In this document: positions 30,253 through 41,428 of the stretch, piece after piece
How positions within the stretch are numbered: the stretch's first letter is position 1
How the letters are laid out: each line of letters starts with the position of its first letter
DNA from: Muscardinus avellanarius
Taxonomy: Eukaryota; Chordata; Mammalia; Rodentia; Gliridae
Length of the DNA: 64,000 bases
Direction: 5' to 3'
Assembly: GCA_963383645.1 (NCBI GenBank)
Contig: OY726569.1
Span: forward strand, 73,510,635 to 73,574,634
Notes under the pieces: generated by a model
The model's input: the letters and a program-made list of their open reading frames with translations, nothing else
Databases searched by the model: none
What the model was told of the DNA's origin: nothing
Made by a program: the position numbers and the translations under genes

Positions 30253-30392
30253 TGTTTTGTGGTGCTTTGGATTAATAAACCCAATGGCGTTCTACCTCTG
30301 AGCTATATCCCCACTCTTTTTTTTTGGAAAACAGAGTCTCACCAAATTGCATCCCAAGTACTGGATTACAGGTATGCACCACCATATCCAGC
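30253..30392 (-). mobile_element. B1-ID dimeric SINE, internally deleted
   Basis: GTGGTGCTTTGGATTAATAAAC start, short linker, end GCACCACCATATCCAGCT. Confidence 0.75.
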
Positions 30393-30465
30393 TTCTTTTA
30401 ACACTTTAAATACACTGGCCCACTACCTCTGACCTTCAAAGTTTCTGATAAAAAAATGTGCTGGT

Positions 30466-30680
30466 AGCTGGGCATGGTGGCCCACACTTGTAATACCAGT
30501 CATTGGGAGGCTGAGACAAGAGGCTCAAAGGGTCACAACCAACCTCAGCTACTTAGTAAGGTCCTTCACAATTTGGTGAGATCTTGTTTCAAAAATAAAA
30601 AATACAAAATAGGGCTGGGGGGTGTGGCTTGGAGGTAAAATGACCCTGGGTTGAATCACCAGTACCCCCCCACAAAAAAA
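30466..30680 (+). mobile_element. B1-ID dimeric SINE
   Basis: TGTGCTGGTA before and TCTGCTGGTA after mark the insertion into old L1 sequence. Complete dimer. Confidence 0.87.
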
Positions 30681-31079
30681 AATCTGCTGGTAATCTCAGT
30701 AAGGAGCCCTTATGAGGGAGTCATTTCTTCCTTATGAGCGAGTCATTTCTTCCTCCTTTCAAGATTCTCTTTTGCTTTGGGTTTTGAGAGTTTGATTACA
30801 AAGTGTCTCAGGTGAGTCTCCGAGTTCACCTTGTAGTTTGTTGAGCTTTTTGGATGTTTACATTCATGTCTTTCATCAAATTTGGAAGCTTTTCGGGCAT
30901 TATATTTTCAAATGTTCTCTCTTGCCCTTTTTCTCTTGTCCTTCTGAGACTCCCAAAATGTATGTTGACCCTTTTGGTGGTGTCTCACATTCCCTTTAGA
31001 CTTTTATTTTTCTTCAATCAATTTTCTTTCTGTTCCTCACCCTTGATAATTGTCATTGTCCAAATTTATTTATTTATCT

Positions 31080-31081
<2 letters not shown>

Positions 31082-31126
<45 letters not shown>
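31082..31126. repeat. (GT)n microsatellite
   Basis: Pure GT run of 45 bases at the tail end of a minus-oriented SINE. Confidence 0.96.
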
Positions 31127-31127
<1 letters not shown>

Positions 31128-31328
31128 TGCTGAGGATTGAAACCCAAAGACAATATAACTCTGAACTACTATTTTATTTTATTTTTTATTTTATTTTTTT
31201 ATTTTGAAACGGTGTCACTAGGTTGCTGAGAGCCTCGCTAAGTTGCTGAGGCTGGCTCTTAACCTGTGATCCTCCTGTGTCAGCCTTCCAAGTATTGGGA
31301 TTCCAGGTGTGTGCCACCACTCCTGGCT
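31127..31328 (-). mobile_element. B1-ID dimeric SINE
   Basis: GATGCTGAGGATTGAAACCC start, (TTTTA)n linker, end GCCACCACTCCTGGCT. Confidence 0.85.
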
Positions 31329-31552
31329 CAATCTTCAAATTTGATGGTTCTTTCTTTTGCCTTCTCAAAACTGTCTTTGAATTCCTCTAGCAAGTTTTTC
31401 ATTTCAGTTAGTATACTTTTTACTCCAAAATTTCTTTTTGGTTTCTTTAGGTTTTTCACAAACTCTTTATTGATATTTCTGTTTTGTAGAACCTTCTTGA
31501 TGTCAACCAAATCTTTGTTTAGTCCTCTAATCATATTTAAGAGAATTTCTTT

Positions 31553-31748
31553 AGCCAGGTGTGGTGGTGCACACCTGTAATCCCAGTACTGAGGCAGAGA
31601 CCGGAGGATCACAGGTTTGAAGACAGCCTCAGCAACCTAGTGAGAGCCTGTTTCAAAAAATAAAATAAAATCAGGCTGGAAGCATAGCTTGAAGGTAGAA
31701 TGCCCCTGGGCTCAATCCCCAGTACTACCAAAGAGAAAAAGAGAGAGA
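31553..31748 (+). mobile_element. B1-ID dimeric SINE
   Basis: GCCAGGTGTGGTGGTGCACA start, AGAGAATT on both sides. Inserted in the old L1/HAL1-like sequence. Confidence 0.88.
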
Positions 31749-31833
31749 ATTGTTTTAAAGTTCCACCCTCAGTAGTAGTAGTAGATCCACCATCAGATCT
31801 TTATTAGGGAAAATTCCTGGTTTTTGTTTTGAT

Positions 31834-32031
31834 TTTTGGTACTAGGGATTGAATACAGGGTCATTCTCTCTTCAAATATACCCCCAGCTCTTTTTATTTT
31901 TTGTTTTTGAAACAGGTCTCTCTAGGCTGCTGAGTTTCTCCTAAGTTCCTGAAGCTGGTCTTGGACCTGCAGTTCTCCTGTCTCAGCCTCCTAAATACTG
32001 GGATTACAGGCCTGTGCCATCAGGCTTGACT
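31834..32031 (-). mobile_element. B1-ID dimeric SINE (old)
   Basis: GGTACTAGGGATTGAATACAGG start, end GTGCCATCAGGCTTGACT. Confidence 0.83.
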
Positions 32032-32921
32032 CTTTTTTTATTTTTGAATGGACTAGTCTTGTTTCTTTGTATGTCTTGGCATTTTTCATGGAAAACAAGA
32101 CATTTTAATTTGAAAATATGGTAACTTGGTAACTCTGGAAATTAGATTTCCCTTCACCAGAGTTTGATGATTTTTCATTACTGTTTTTGTTTTCTGCTAT
32201 CTATATTCCAAGGATAAGCTTTAGGTATGTAAACGAGCTTTTCTTTTTGTTGTCATCATTGTCTATTTGTTTGTTTCTTTTTGTGTTTTGTTTGTTTCTA
32301 GCCTGGACCTTTCCCTGTGCATCTTCAAGTCTTCTAATTTTCTTCATATATGCAATTATTGATGTTGTAGTCATTCATGTCTAGCTCCCAAAGGGGAGGG
32401 AAGAACAAAGAAGAGAGTATTAAAGGGGAGGGGGCTTTGTTTAAATTCCCTGAAATTCACTTCAGCTGAAGGGGAAAGTGCTTACAGCAACAGAGGGAGG
32501 TACATCTATGACAACCTGCTTCTCTGTCTACACCTCTGTGACCAGAGCCAGCAGTCAGAACACAGATCCTGCTGTTTGGAGGACAGGAGTCTTTATCCCC
32601 CCGCCCCCCCGGGTCCCCACAAGCTGTGTGCATCTGCTCTAGAATTGTGCACACACAGCTACTTGCTGTGGCCTGGAGTGGAGGGTGGTTAGCTGCTACT
32701 GTGCTACAATGCTAAGAGCTGAAATGGACCAAAATTAACCACAGTTATGTCCAAGACTTCCCCCAAAGTTGCAAGGCCTCAACTGACTCCAGAATTCCAA
32801 AATATATCAGACAGATTCTGCCAGTTATTATCTGGGCAGTGAGACAGATTCCATCTACAGCCTACTCTAGATATAAGTGCTTCCTACTCTGCCATCTTTA
32901 TTTTTATTTATTTATTTTTAT

Positions 32922-33147
32922 TTATTTTTTTTGTGTGTGTGTGTGTGTGTGGTGGTGGTGCTGGGGATGGAACTCAGGGACCTTCCACCTCCAGGCTACA
33001 CTCCCAGACTTAATAATTTTTTTTCTTTTTTTAAATTTGGAAACAATTTTTTTAATTTTTTTTTAATTTGGATTGTGACCTGCAGGATCCTCCTATCTCA
33101 GCCTCCCAAGCACAGGAAATACAAGCGTGCGCCACCACACCCAGCTC
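32922..33147 (-). mobile_element. B1-ID dimeric SINE with GT tail
   Basis: CTACTCTGCCATCTT at 32884-32898 recurs at 33148-33162 as target duplication. A (GT)n run (32932-32951) sits at the tail. The B1 half is partly deleted. Confidence 0.88.
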
Positions 33148-33188
33148 TACTCTGCCATCTTACTGGAATCCTCTGTTATTTTGTGGGC

Positions 33189-33395
33189 TTTTTTTACGGT
33201 ACTGGGGATGGAACCCAGGGGCATTCTACCTCTAAGCTACACCCCCAGCCCTATATTTTATTCTTTATTTTGAAACAGGGTCTTACTGAGTTGCAAAGGA
33301 CCTCACTAAGTAGCTGAGGCTGTCCTCAAACCGCGATCCTTCTGTCTCAGCCTCCCGAATGCTGGGATTATAAGCATGCACCACCGCGCCCGGCT
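33189..33395 (-). mobile_element. B1-ID dimeric SINE
   Basis: ACGGTACTGGGGATGGAACC start and GCACCACCGCGCCCGGCT end. Well preserved. Confidence 0.92.
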
Positions 33396-33551
33396 TTGTT
33401 TTACAGTTAGATCTATGATCCATTCTGAGTTTTTATTATAAGATGTGTTATTTATGTTGTGATTCACTTGTTTGCCTATGGATGTCCAATTCCAGCACTT
33501 GACTATCATTTCTCCATTAAGTTGTCTTTATGCCTTCTAAAAATCAAATGG

Positions 33552-33727
33552 GCCAGGCATGGTGGTACATGCTTATAATCCCAGGACTTGAGAGGCTGAA
33601 ACAGGAGGATCTCAGGGCCCTCTTCAACTTAGTGAAACCCTGTTTCAAAAAAAAAAAAAAAATAGGGCTGGGGATGTAGCTTGAAATAGAATGCACCTGG
33701 GTTCAATCCCCAGTACCAGGGGGAAAA
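33552..33727 (+). mobile_element. B1-ID dimeric SINE
   Basis: AAAAATCAAAT at 33538 and again at 33727 is the target duplication, after which the L1 sequence resumes. Confidence 0.88.
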
Positions 33728-33933
33728 AATCAAATAACCACATTTGCAAAGGTCTCATTCTGCTCCACTGATCTATGTGTGCATTCCTTTACCAGTACTA
33801 CGTCTAAAATCATCTGGTATAATTCCTCCAATTTTTTTCTTATTTTTGAATTTGTTTTTTCTATCCTGTCATTCATATATATCCTGTCATAAATCAGCTT
33901 GTCTGTATCTACAAAAAAAAAAATTCTACTGGG

Positions 33934-34012
33934 GTCTGGGGAATATAGCTCAGTGTTAAAGTGTCTCCTTACCATTCACCAGGCCCTGAGTTTGATCCCC
34001 AGCACTGCAAAA
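33934..34012 (+). mobile_element. ID SINE monomer (undeleted tRNA-like)
   Basis: GAATATAGCTCAGTGTTAAAG...CCAGGCCCTGAGTTTGATCC keeps the anticodon-arm region that the dimer's right half lacks. Confidence 0.75.
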
Positions 34013-34084
34013 AAAATAATTAAATCTGAGTAATATAGATGAAACATAAGATTATAGACTGACAGATAGATATAGATATGTATA

Positions 34085-34277
34085 TTGCACTAATGGAGAT
34101 GGAACCTAGGGGCATTCTGCCTCTAAGGTACATCCCTAGCCCTATTTTATTTATTGAAATAGGATCTCACTAAATTGCTGAAGGTCTCACTGAGTTGCTG
34201 AGGCTAGCCATGAACCTGTCATCCTGACTCAGCCTCCCAAGTACTGGGATTACAAGCATGAACCACCACACCCAGCT
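34085..34277 (-). mobile_element. B1-ID dimeric SINE (old)
   Basis: ACTAATGGAGATGGAACCTAGG start, end AACCACCACACCCAGCT. Confidence 0.83.
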
Positions 34278-34404
34278 TTAGGTAATATTTTTATTGGAAA
34301 TGTGTTAGGTCAATTCTGGGATAAATGACATTTTTACTATATTGACTCTAGTCTTCTAATCCATGAACATGGTATGTCTACTGTTTGGGAGGGCTTGGAG
34401 GGAC

Positions 34405-34497
34405 AAGGGAGAGGGACACTTGAGATTGAACCCAGGGCCCTGTACATGCTAAGTACATGCTTTCCTACTGAGCTATGACTATAGACCCTCTTCTTTG
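34405..34497 (-). mobile_element. ID SINE monomer
   Basis: TTGAGATTGAACCCAGGGCC...CATGCTAAGTACATGC...ACTGAGCTATGACTATAGACC. Confidence 0.75.
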
Positions 34498-34727
34498 ATT
34501 TCTTTAATCAATGCTTTATAGCTCTTAGTGTACAGCGCCTCTATATATTATTTTAGATTTAAAACTAATATTTCTTGGTTTCAGAAGCTATCATGTTTTA
34601 ATTATGGTGTCCAATTGTTCATTACTGGTTTTAGAAATCCAGTTGATTTGTGTTTTGTCTCCTGTGATCTTATAAAAGTCACTGCCGTTGTCTGAGGGGC
34701 TTTTTGGTAGATTCCTTGGGAGTTTTT

Positions 34728-34938
34728 GTTTTTGTTTGCAGGTCTGGGGATGGAACCCAGGGGCATTTGACCTCCAAGCTACAACCCCTGGCCTATTTTT
34801 TATTCTTTATTTTGAAACAGGGTCTCACTAAGTTGTGGAGGGCTTCACTAAGTAGCTGAGGCTGGCCAGGAACCGTAATCCTCCTGTCTCAGCCTCCCAA
34901 ATGCTGAGATTACAAGCGTGTGCCACTATGCCCAGTTT
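34728..34938 (-). mobile_element. B1-ID dimeric SINE
   Basis: GCAGGTCTGGGGATGGAACC start, end GTGTGCCACTATGCCCAGTT. Confidence 0.88.
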
Positions 34939-35017
34939 GTTTTTGTTTTCAACATAGATAAGCATGCTGTCTGCAAATAGAAATAACCTAATTTCTTCAT
35001 TTCCAATCTTATTTTTC

Positions 35018-35202
35018 TTTGTGTGTGGGCTGAACCCAGGGCCTAACACATGCTAGGCAAGCACTCTACCACTGTACTACATTCTCAGCCCTTTTTAGGA
35101 CAGGGTCATGCTAAATTGCCCAGGCTAGCCTCCAATTTACAGTCCTCCTGCCTCAGCCTCTGAAGTAGCTGGGATTACAAGCATGTGCCACTAGGCCTGC
35201 CA
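35018..35202 (-). mobile_element. Older B1-ID dimer with undeleted ID half
   Basis: GGGCTGAACCCAGGGCCTAA and CATGCTAGGCAAGCACTC retain the full ID sequence, joined to a B1-like half. It may represent a progenitor stage of the abundant dimer. Confidence 0.78.
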
Positions 35203-35310
35203 ATGTTCCTTTTCAATTTTGCGCATTACTGATGTTGAATAAATGTTGTGAGAATAGATCCTCTCACTCTGTTCCCAAACTTAAGGCAAAAGCATTCCAT
35301 CTTGCACTAA

Positions 35311-36530
35311 GTGGGTTGTTCACTGCTATCTTTATAGTCACTATCTTGTTAATATCTCTCTTGCCACCAGGATGTATGCTTCATCTGAGTGGGCTCCCTC
35401 CACTCTTAACCCCCAATGCCCGGCATAGTGTCCGGTACATAGTAGGCCCTCAAAAAGAACTCACAGGAAAAAAGAAGATTTAGTACTTGTATACTTTGTT
35501 AATTTAGCCAGCCACAAAAACTGTCATATCTGAAAAACAACAGGGGACTTGGCTGAACAAGCACAGACATCATGAAAAATAATCTTACAGTGAATACTCT
35601 AACAGATCCAGCTAGGCTTTGGCCCTATACAGCTGACTATTTTAAGCATGTATACATCAGCCCTCTAGCAAACCCTACTGTTAAAGCATTTCTCTATGAG
35701 GAATAGATAGCTGTAGTAAAATAATTATTTTAGATCAAGAGCATTCCATTCTCAGAGAATTTAAACAAAAAGCTCTCAGCTCTGAAACACAGGGGCTTTC
35801 TGGGTAAAGAATCCCACTGCTCTGAAATCTTGGGCCCTCAGACGGGTGGGGTTGTTTCGCTAAATTTATTTCAGCCACTTATAGAAACAAGGGGCGGGGG
35901 GTGGGGGGCTGCACATCAGCCCTGGCTCTGTAGCACACAGATCTGCCAGACCCAGCTTTTACTTGGGCTTTGTTTTACTTTGGGGGGCTGGAGAGGAAGG
36001 CAGACACAGAAGGAATAGCGTGCAGCTCTGAGTTGAGGTCTCCCATCTTTCTCCCTGTATATTCTCCAACAGGCAGGCCAAAGCCAGCTCCCTCAGCCCT
36101 GACTCACCTTGGGCCAGTGGGAGGGCGGGCTGGCTTTATCCTGCATCCTCTGAACACCAGGCACCCTTCGGGCCCTTCTCTGTAGTTCTGGTGCTTTTGA
36201 AGACAGTTTTTCTTGTCTCCCGAAGGGGGTGGGAAGGATATTGAGAGACTCAATCTCTCTTTCTTTCTTTTTGGTACAAGTACCGGTGCAGGGAGACTTG
36301 AACCTTTGTCCTTAGACCCCATGGTAGCCCCCTACCCAATCACACACACCCACCCCCAGGGACTTCATACTTAAAGTGGATCCGAAAGGCCTTTTTAACT
36401 CCATCTGCCTCCTCAGCCTCCCCAAAGCATTGAACACACATTTTTCCTAGTCCCTGATTCTCAACCTATCTCTTCCGTTACATCCTCTCTGTCCATAATA
36501 GAAAATGAATTTGAAATGAAACCGCTACAT
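35311..36530. other. Unique intergenic block
   Basis: About 1.2 kb without a clear repeat (a decayed L1 edge is possible at the left). TCTTTCTTTCTTT near 36258. No gene supported. Confidence 0.4.
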
Positions 36531-36532
36531 GG

Positions 36533-36752
36533 CTTTTTTTTTTTTTTTTTTTTTTTTTTGGTGGAACTGGAGATGAACCCAGGGGCACTCTACCTCTAAG
36601 CTACACCCATAGCCCAATTTATTTTTTATTTTGAATGCTCTCAGTAAGTTGTAGAAGGCCCTACTAAGTTGCTGAAGCTGGTTGAGAACCTACGACCCTC
36701 CTGTCTCAGCTCCCCAAGTACTGGGGTTACAGACCTGTACCACCATGTCCAG
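36533..36752 (-). mobile_element. B1-ID dimeric SINE
   Basis: T27 run, GTGGAACTGGAGATGAACCC start, end GTACCACCATGTCCAGT. Confidence 0.87.
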
Positions 36753-36785
36753 TACCACACTGCTTTTGTAAAACCTGGCTTGGAA

Positions 36786-37094
36786 GCCAGGCATAGTGGC
36801 ACACGCTTGTAATCTCAGCATTTGGGAGCCTGAGACAAGAGGCTCATGGTTCGAGGACAACCTTAGCTATTTCATGCAACTCACTGAGACCCTGTTTCAA
36901 AATAAAGAATAAAATAGGAGAGATCCATTTTCGGGATCTCCAGCATGCATACCAGCATGCTGCTTCTTCCTTCTCTATTTCCTACTGATTTTGTAATAAA
37001 GACTTGTTAAAGCTGCAAAAAAAAAAATAAAATAAAGAATAAAATAGTTCTGGGGGTGTAGCTCAAAGTTATAATGCCCCCGGGTTCCATCCCC

Positions 37095-37098
<4 letters not shown>
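36786..37098 (+). mobile_element. B1-ID dimeric SINE split by a polyadenylated insert
   Basis: Left half 36786-36917, right half 37048-37098. The linker AAAATAAAGAATAAAATAG is present on both sides of an unrelated 111-base insert. Confidence 0.88.
36918..37028 (+). mobile_element. Short polyadenylated retrocopy of unknown source
   Basis: Inserted in a SINE linker and flanked by a perfect 19-base target duplication (36899-36917 and 37029-37047). About 99 bases of body carry AATAAA at 36995-37000, followed 16 bases on by an A-run (37017-37027). The body holds CCAGCATGC twice (36949 region) and resembles neither B1, ID nor tRNA. A 5'-truncated processed transcript moved by L1 machinery fits; an LTR or small-RNA source is also possible. 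Confidence 0.75.

Positions 37099-37126
<28 letters not shown>
37099..37126. repeat. (AC)14 SINE-tail microsatellite
   Basis: Directly follows CCATCCCCAATA of the SINE right half. Confidence 0.95.
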
Positions 37127-37520
37127 TGGTTTGGGACTAAATTTGAAATGCTCTAAGTAGCACAGGTTAATTGCCTCCCATAGGTGGAGGCAATGAGGCA
37201 CAGGAAGGGGAGGAGGCAGCAGGTGACCTATGTCTTCTCCCTGGGGTCAGGTGACATCAGTGTCCAGTCTTTGGCTGGCTCTCAGGAGTGCCTGGCTGTA
37301 CCAGAGCAAAACAGAGCTCTGTGTCTGGGAGCTTACCGAGGCCATTTAAAACAGACAGAGGGGACCCGCACCAGGAAGCTCATGAGAATTAAGGAGCATC
37401 CCTTGCACACTGCCCAGCCCAAGGGAGCACCAAAGCCAGTTTGGGTCCTTGGCAAAATACTGCCCCCTGGGTCACTGAGGAAGATGGGGAGGGAGCATCT
37501 GTTCTCTCCACCGCCCCCCC

Positions 37521-37521
<1 letters not shown>
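37127..37521. other. Unique intergenic sequence
   Basis: No repeat recognised. A 160-codon open frame that runs from here through the CA repeat is not credible as a gene. Confidence 0.4.

Positions 37522-37563
<42 letters not shown>
37522..37563. repeat. (AC)21 microsatellite
   Basis: Pure AC run of 42 bases after a C-run; not attached to a SINE. Confidence 0.96.
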
Positions 37564-37565
<2 letters not shown>

Positions 37566-37651
37566 GTAAGGAGGAAAGTGCTCTGAGGCAGAGTTGGGGA
37601 GAGCCCCAATATGGGAGACTCTTCCAGGGTGGTTTTTTATTTTTATTTTGC

Positions 37652-37730
37652 AGTACTGAGGTGTGAACCCAAGGCCTCACTCATGCTAGGCAAGCACTCC
37701 ACCACTGAACTACACCTCCAACTCCAGAGG
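37652..37730 (-). mobile_element. ID SINE monomer
   Basis: GCAGTACTGAGGTGTGAACCC...CATGCTAGGCAAGCACTCC...ACTGAACTACACCTCCAAC: full ID layout, antisense. Confidence 0.78.
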
Positions 37731-40163
37731 GCTCCTGCCCTAAACTGAGGGGCTGCGGGGCAAATGGAGGCACTAGCACGCACTAGGGAGCTGTGAAATG
37801 CTCCCTATGTTACTATATTTTGTCCTGGCATCAGCCAGTTTGCTTTTGAATTATTCTCCACTACTCTCTAGCCAGGCCAGGGTGCTGCTGCTGACCCACC
37901 CTGGGGAGCTATTTCCTTGAGAGCAGGACCCTCCCCCACCAGAGCGGGGACCCACAGCTTGTGGGGAGAGAGGCGGACCCTGGCCAAAGCCCTCTGATCG
38001 CTGATCTCTGTAGTGCTGGGCTTCTCTTGCCAACTGCGCCCTCCGCCCTGGGCAGGGGGCCGGAGCCTCTGCACCAGGGCCTGCCCTTGTCTGACCAAAG
38101 GCAACCAGATCTGGTGCAGCTGCTGGGTGAGAGAACAAGCTCTCACAGGGGCAGGGAAGCAGCTGGAGAAAGATTCCTGCCAGCCCGGGGGTGTAAATAT
38201 TTATACAACGTGGTGTGTGGGAAGAGGCAAGGGAGGGAGGGGGTGGCAGGAACTCCGAGGCAGGGACATTGACACAGACAGATTTCAGAAGCCTGCACTT
38301 GGCGCTTGGCTAGGAGTGGGCCCTCAGGCAGGAGAGGGCAAGAGGTTGCTGGGACCCTAATCTTCATATCAAAGAGGCAGAGGGCCTGCCCCCCCCATAC
38401 ACAAAGAGAGGGGAGCAACTTAGAAGGAAACTCATCATCCATCCCCTAAAGGGTCCACTTGGTAGAGATGGTAGACACAGATTTAGGGAAGGAAGCTCTA
38501 CCTTGCATCAGAGATAAGCCAAGTCCACAAGGCCCCTCCAGCCCACCCCCAGTAAGGGCCTGGAGACTGCTCAGGAACATGGTTGGAGAGTCCCAAAGAA
38601 TTTGGGACTCCAAGAGATGGACTCCAGAGCTGAAGGCTTAGAAAATATAAGCAAAATACAAAATGTAAGCAAAGGTACCTCGCAAGCCTTTTGATCAACA
38701 GCACATTTGAAAGTGACAGAGAACACCATCCACAGAGGATGACGCTGGTGATGAAGCATGGACAGGTCAAGGACAAATAAAGTATGCCCATGGACATGGA
38801 AGGGCCTGGTGGCACTGCCAGAGAGGCACATGGCCACTGTCACCACAGGGCCTAGAAAGGCAGGACAGCCGGGTGGTGTCCACAGGTGCTCCTGTGTGCC
38901 CAGCCCCAGTGCAGCCCAACCCCAGGCGTGCTCAGACAGATCCTTGATCCAGGGACCCCTTGGCTGGGCCTGCTGAGGATTCACCCGGGGAACAATAGCA
39001 ATGACACCCCAGGACGGGAAGCAAGCTGGGACGCGTGTGGACAGCCAGATGGACTCCAGTGGATTTGCTCCTGACAGCTGGGGAGCAGGGCCCAGGCCAC
39101 TCCCCCCCACACACACAAGGAGGGGTGCGGTTGCAACTTCTAGGATTTCTCTGCTACCACACCCATGGAGAAGTGCCACCTGACTCCATCATTGCCAGGG
39201 CGGACCCTCTGGGCCTCCAGTGGGTAGGGGGTGCTGCTCTCCAGTGGCCAAAAGTCTTGAAGACACCCCATAATTATTAGCCTCTTCTAGTATCCCCACC
39301 CCCGGTGCCCTTGAAACACCCACTGGCCAAGGGTAGGCTCACTGGGAAGGAAAAAGAGCTCTGTGTCCCAGCAGATAGATCTGGATGGAGGGCAACTTCA
39401 GCCGCAGGATCAAAGGCTACCCAGACCCCCCAAGAGGCTGCCTCCCGTGCTGCATGTCCCCCCACCTCCAGCACCAAGCCTTGCAAGGGATATGTTCCCA
39501 GTCTTTGAGTAGAAGCTGGTTCAGCCATCCACCCAGAGGACGGATTCCATGGCCTGCCCTAGCAATGGGGGCCAGGCCCGCACGCTGAGGACATGCCATC
39601 TGCCCCTGTCCCTAGCCTGGGCCTGGCAGACAGCATCCACCCTCCCAGCGGAGAGCAGCCCTGTCCCCAGCCCCTCCCAGAAGGAGCTCCTCTTCCAAGG
39701 CACCAAGGCTGGGAGGAGCAGCTTCAGGCGCCCAAGACCACCTCTGCAGTCATGGCCCTGCCTGCCGGCTGTGGCCTCCTCCCTGCCAGCGCCGCTGACG
39801 CAGATGAACACAAAAGCCTCAGCTCAAGGAAAGATGTAGAAAAATAACTGAAGCTGAAGGGGGGAAAATCAAGAACAACCAAAAACTCTTAGGAAATGGG
39901 AGAGAAGAGAAATTCAAGAAACAGACAAATCGTTTGGGAATCCAGATGTAAAACAAGGTGGATCAAAAAAAAAGGAGGAAAATTATGCTAAGAAAGTGAG
40001 GGGTGGGGAGGGAAATGGAGAATGACAAAAAAAGAGGTGAGGAGGCCGTTAGAAATATGCAGAAAAGAGAAGAATCTAAACGCCAACGCTACCAGAACGA
40101 AAAAAAAAAAATACTTAAAAAGAGATCCAGGAGAGGAGGCAGCAGTGAACTTAAAACAACTGC
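37731..40163. other. Long unique intergenic block
   Basis: About 2.4 kb free of recognised repeats. Open frames up to 202 codons (38571-39179, minus) overlap others on both strands and show no domain, so none is called. The length of repeat-free sequence makes it a candidate regulatory region only by inference. Confidence 0.45.
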
Positions 40164-40590
40164 CGTGCTGGGCGTGGTGGCGCGCACTGGTAATCCCAGT
40201 ACTTGGGAGGCTGAGCCGGGGTTGCAGATTCACAGCCAGCCTCGGCTATTTAGTGAGACCCTGTTTCAAAATAAAGAATAAGCCTGGCGTGGTGGCACAC
40301 ACTTGTAATCCCCGCACTTGGGAGGCTGAGACAGGAGGATCACACAGGTTTGAAGCCAGCCTCAGCTACTTAGTGAGGCTCTCGGCAACTTAGTGAGACC
40401 GTTTCCAAATATAAAATAGGTCTGGGAGTATAGCCCGGAGGTAGAAAGCCTCTGGGTTCCACCCCCAGTACCACCAAAAAATAAAAATGAAAATAAAACA
40501 AAATAAAGAATAAAATGTAGGGCTGGAAGTGTAGCTTAGAGGTAGAATGCCCCAGGGTTCAATCCCCAGTACTGCAAAAAACAAACAAAC
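40164..40590 (+). mobile_element. B1-ID dimeric SINE split by a nested SINE
   Basis: Left half 40164-40280. Right half 40514-40576 (GGGCTGGAAGTGTAGC...), with a (CAAA)n tail. AAAATAAAGAATAA at 40268-40281 and 40500-40513 is the target duplication of the inner copy. Confidence 0.9.
40282..40499 (+). mobile_element. B1-ID dimeric SINE inserted in a linker
   Basis: GCCTGGCGTGGTGGCACACA start and CCACCCCCAGTACCACC end, intermediate between old and young subfamilies (TTTCCAAATATAAAATAGG linker). Confidence 0.92.
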
Positions 40591-40600
40591 AAACAAAAAA

Positions 40601-41428
40601 CTGTGATCCTCAGCCAGACATACTTTGTGATGTGCTCAGAGGCTGCAGCAGACTCTTTTTGTGGATTTCTGACTCTCCCAAACATTGATCAAGGACAGCC
40701 CTCAAGAGTGAGCTCCCTTCCTGCCTTTGTTCTTTCTGCAGTTTTCCCAACTCACTCCACCATTAGTCCTTTGCAGAGTGAGGGCTAATCTTCCTGGGGC
40801 AAGGCCAAAAACTAGTCCAGGTCACCCCAGACTGTGGCGGCTTTCTCCTGGTGCCCTGTAGAGGGCTCCAAGGAGAATCTGAGCAGAGCCCTGTGCCAGA
40901 AGTACTGGGACTGGTGGAGCTGAGTGACCAGCTTTGCATCTTCAAGGGAGGGGTCTGCACAGCCTCCTCTCTGTAGATGAGGGCCAACCCAACCCACAGG
41001 CAGCGTACCTAGAAAGGTTTGCGGAGGGATGGCACACCACCCCGGGCAAAGCCAGAGGAATCCAAGCAAATCCAACCTTGGGAAACAACTTGGAGGGTTC
41101 AAATTAATGTCCAGGTATTCCTGAGGAGACGTAAAGAGAGCCCCCCAGCTTTCCCCTTGCCCTGGTTGGCAGATCATTTCTGGAAGTTCACCCTCAATGT
41201 CTGTCCATAGACCCCAGGAAGAATTTCCTCTCTTTGGTGGCTCCCTGGGTCTTCTGTCTCTCCTCTGTTCCTCTCTTCTGTGGAAGTCAGTGCCTCTCCT
41301 GTGTCTGCTTTGGGTTTCCCAGTTTCCTTATCTAACAAACACACCTGTGCTCATACTCTCACTTCCCTAGGGCAGCAGGGGCTGGGAGAAGGCTAAAGCA
41401 AACCCAGGCACAATGAAGAAGCAGACAA
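40601..41428. other. Unique intergenic sequence
   Basis: No gene or repeat recognised. A 121-codon minus-strand frame (40812-41177) lacks any domain. Confidence 0.4.

Larger units (their letters stand above)
28296..32890 (-). mobile_element. Old L1/HAL1-like element, antisense, broken by many SINEs
   Basis: Blocks at about 28300-28700 (GCGAGTCTCTTGTAAACAAC; TAGTCCATTTACATTTCAAA), 30395-30465, 30690-31080 (TTTGATTACAAAGTGTCTCAG), 31329-31552 (TTTTCATTTCAGTTAG) and 32032-32170 (GTTTCTTTGTATGTCTTGGC) follow the order ORF2 start, ORF1, 5' region of an antisense L1. Blocks from the rest of ORF2 are missing, so an ORF1-only HAL1-type element or two separate L1s are both possible. No intact frame remains. 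Confidence 0.55.
33396..35310 (-). mobile_element. Old L1 ORF2 (RT to C-terminal region), antisense, split by SINEs
   Basis: GATCTATGATCCATTCTGAG, TCTGCTCCACTGATCTATG, TATATTGACTCTAGTCTTC..CCATGAACATGG, GCATGCTGTCTGCAAATAG and ATGTTGAATAAATGTTGTGAG occur in the order of an antisense mammalian L1 ORF2. The element is decayed and non-coding. Confidence 0.7.

Noticed and set aside
38571..39179. 202-codon minus-strand frame in unique DNA
   Set aside because: No domain, no splice or promoter context, and competing frames on the other strand. Kept only as unique sequence.
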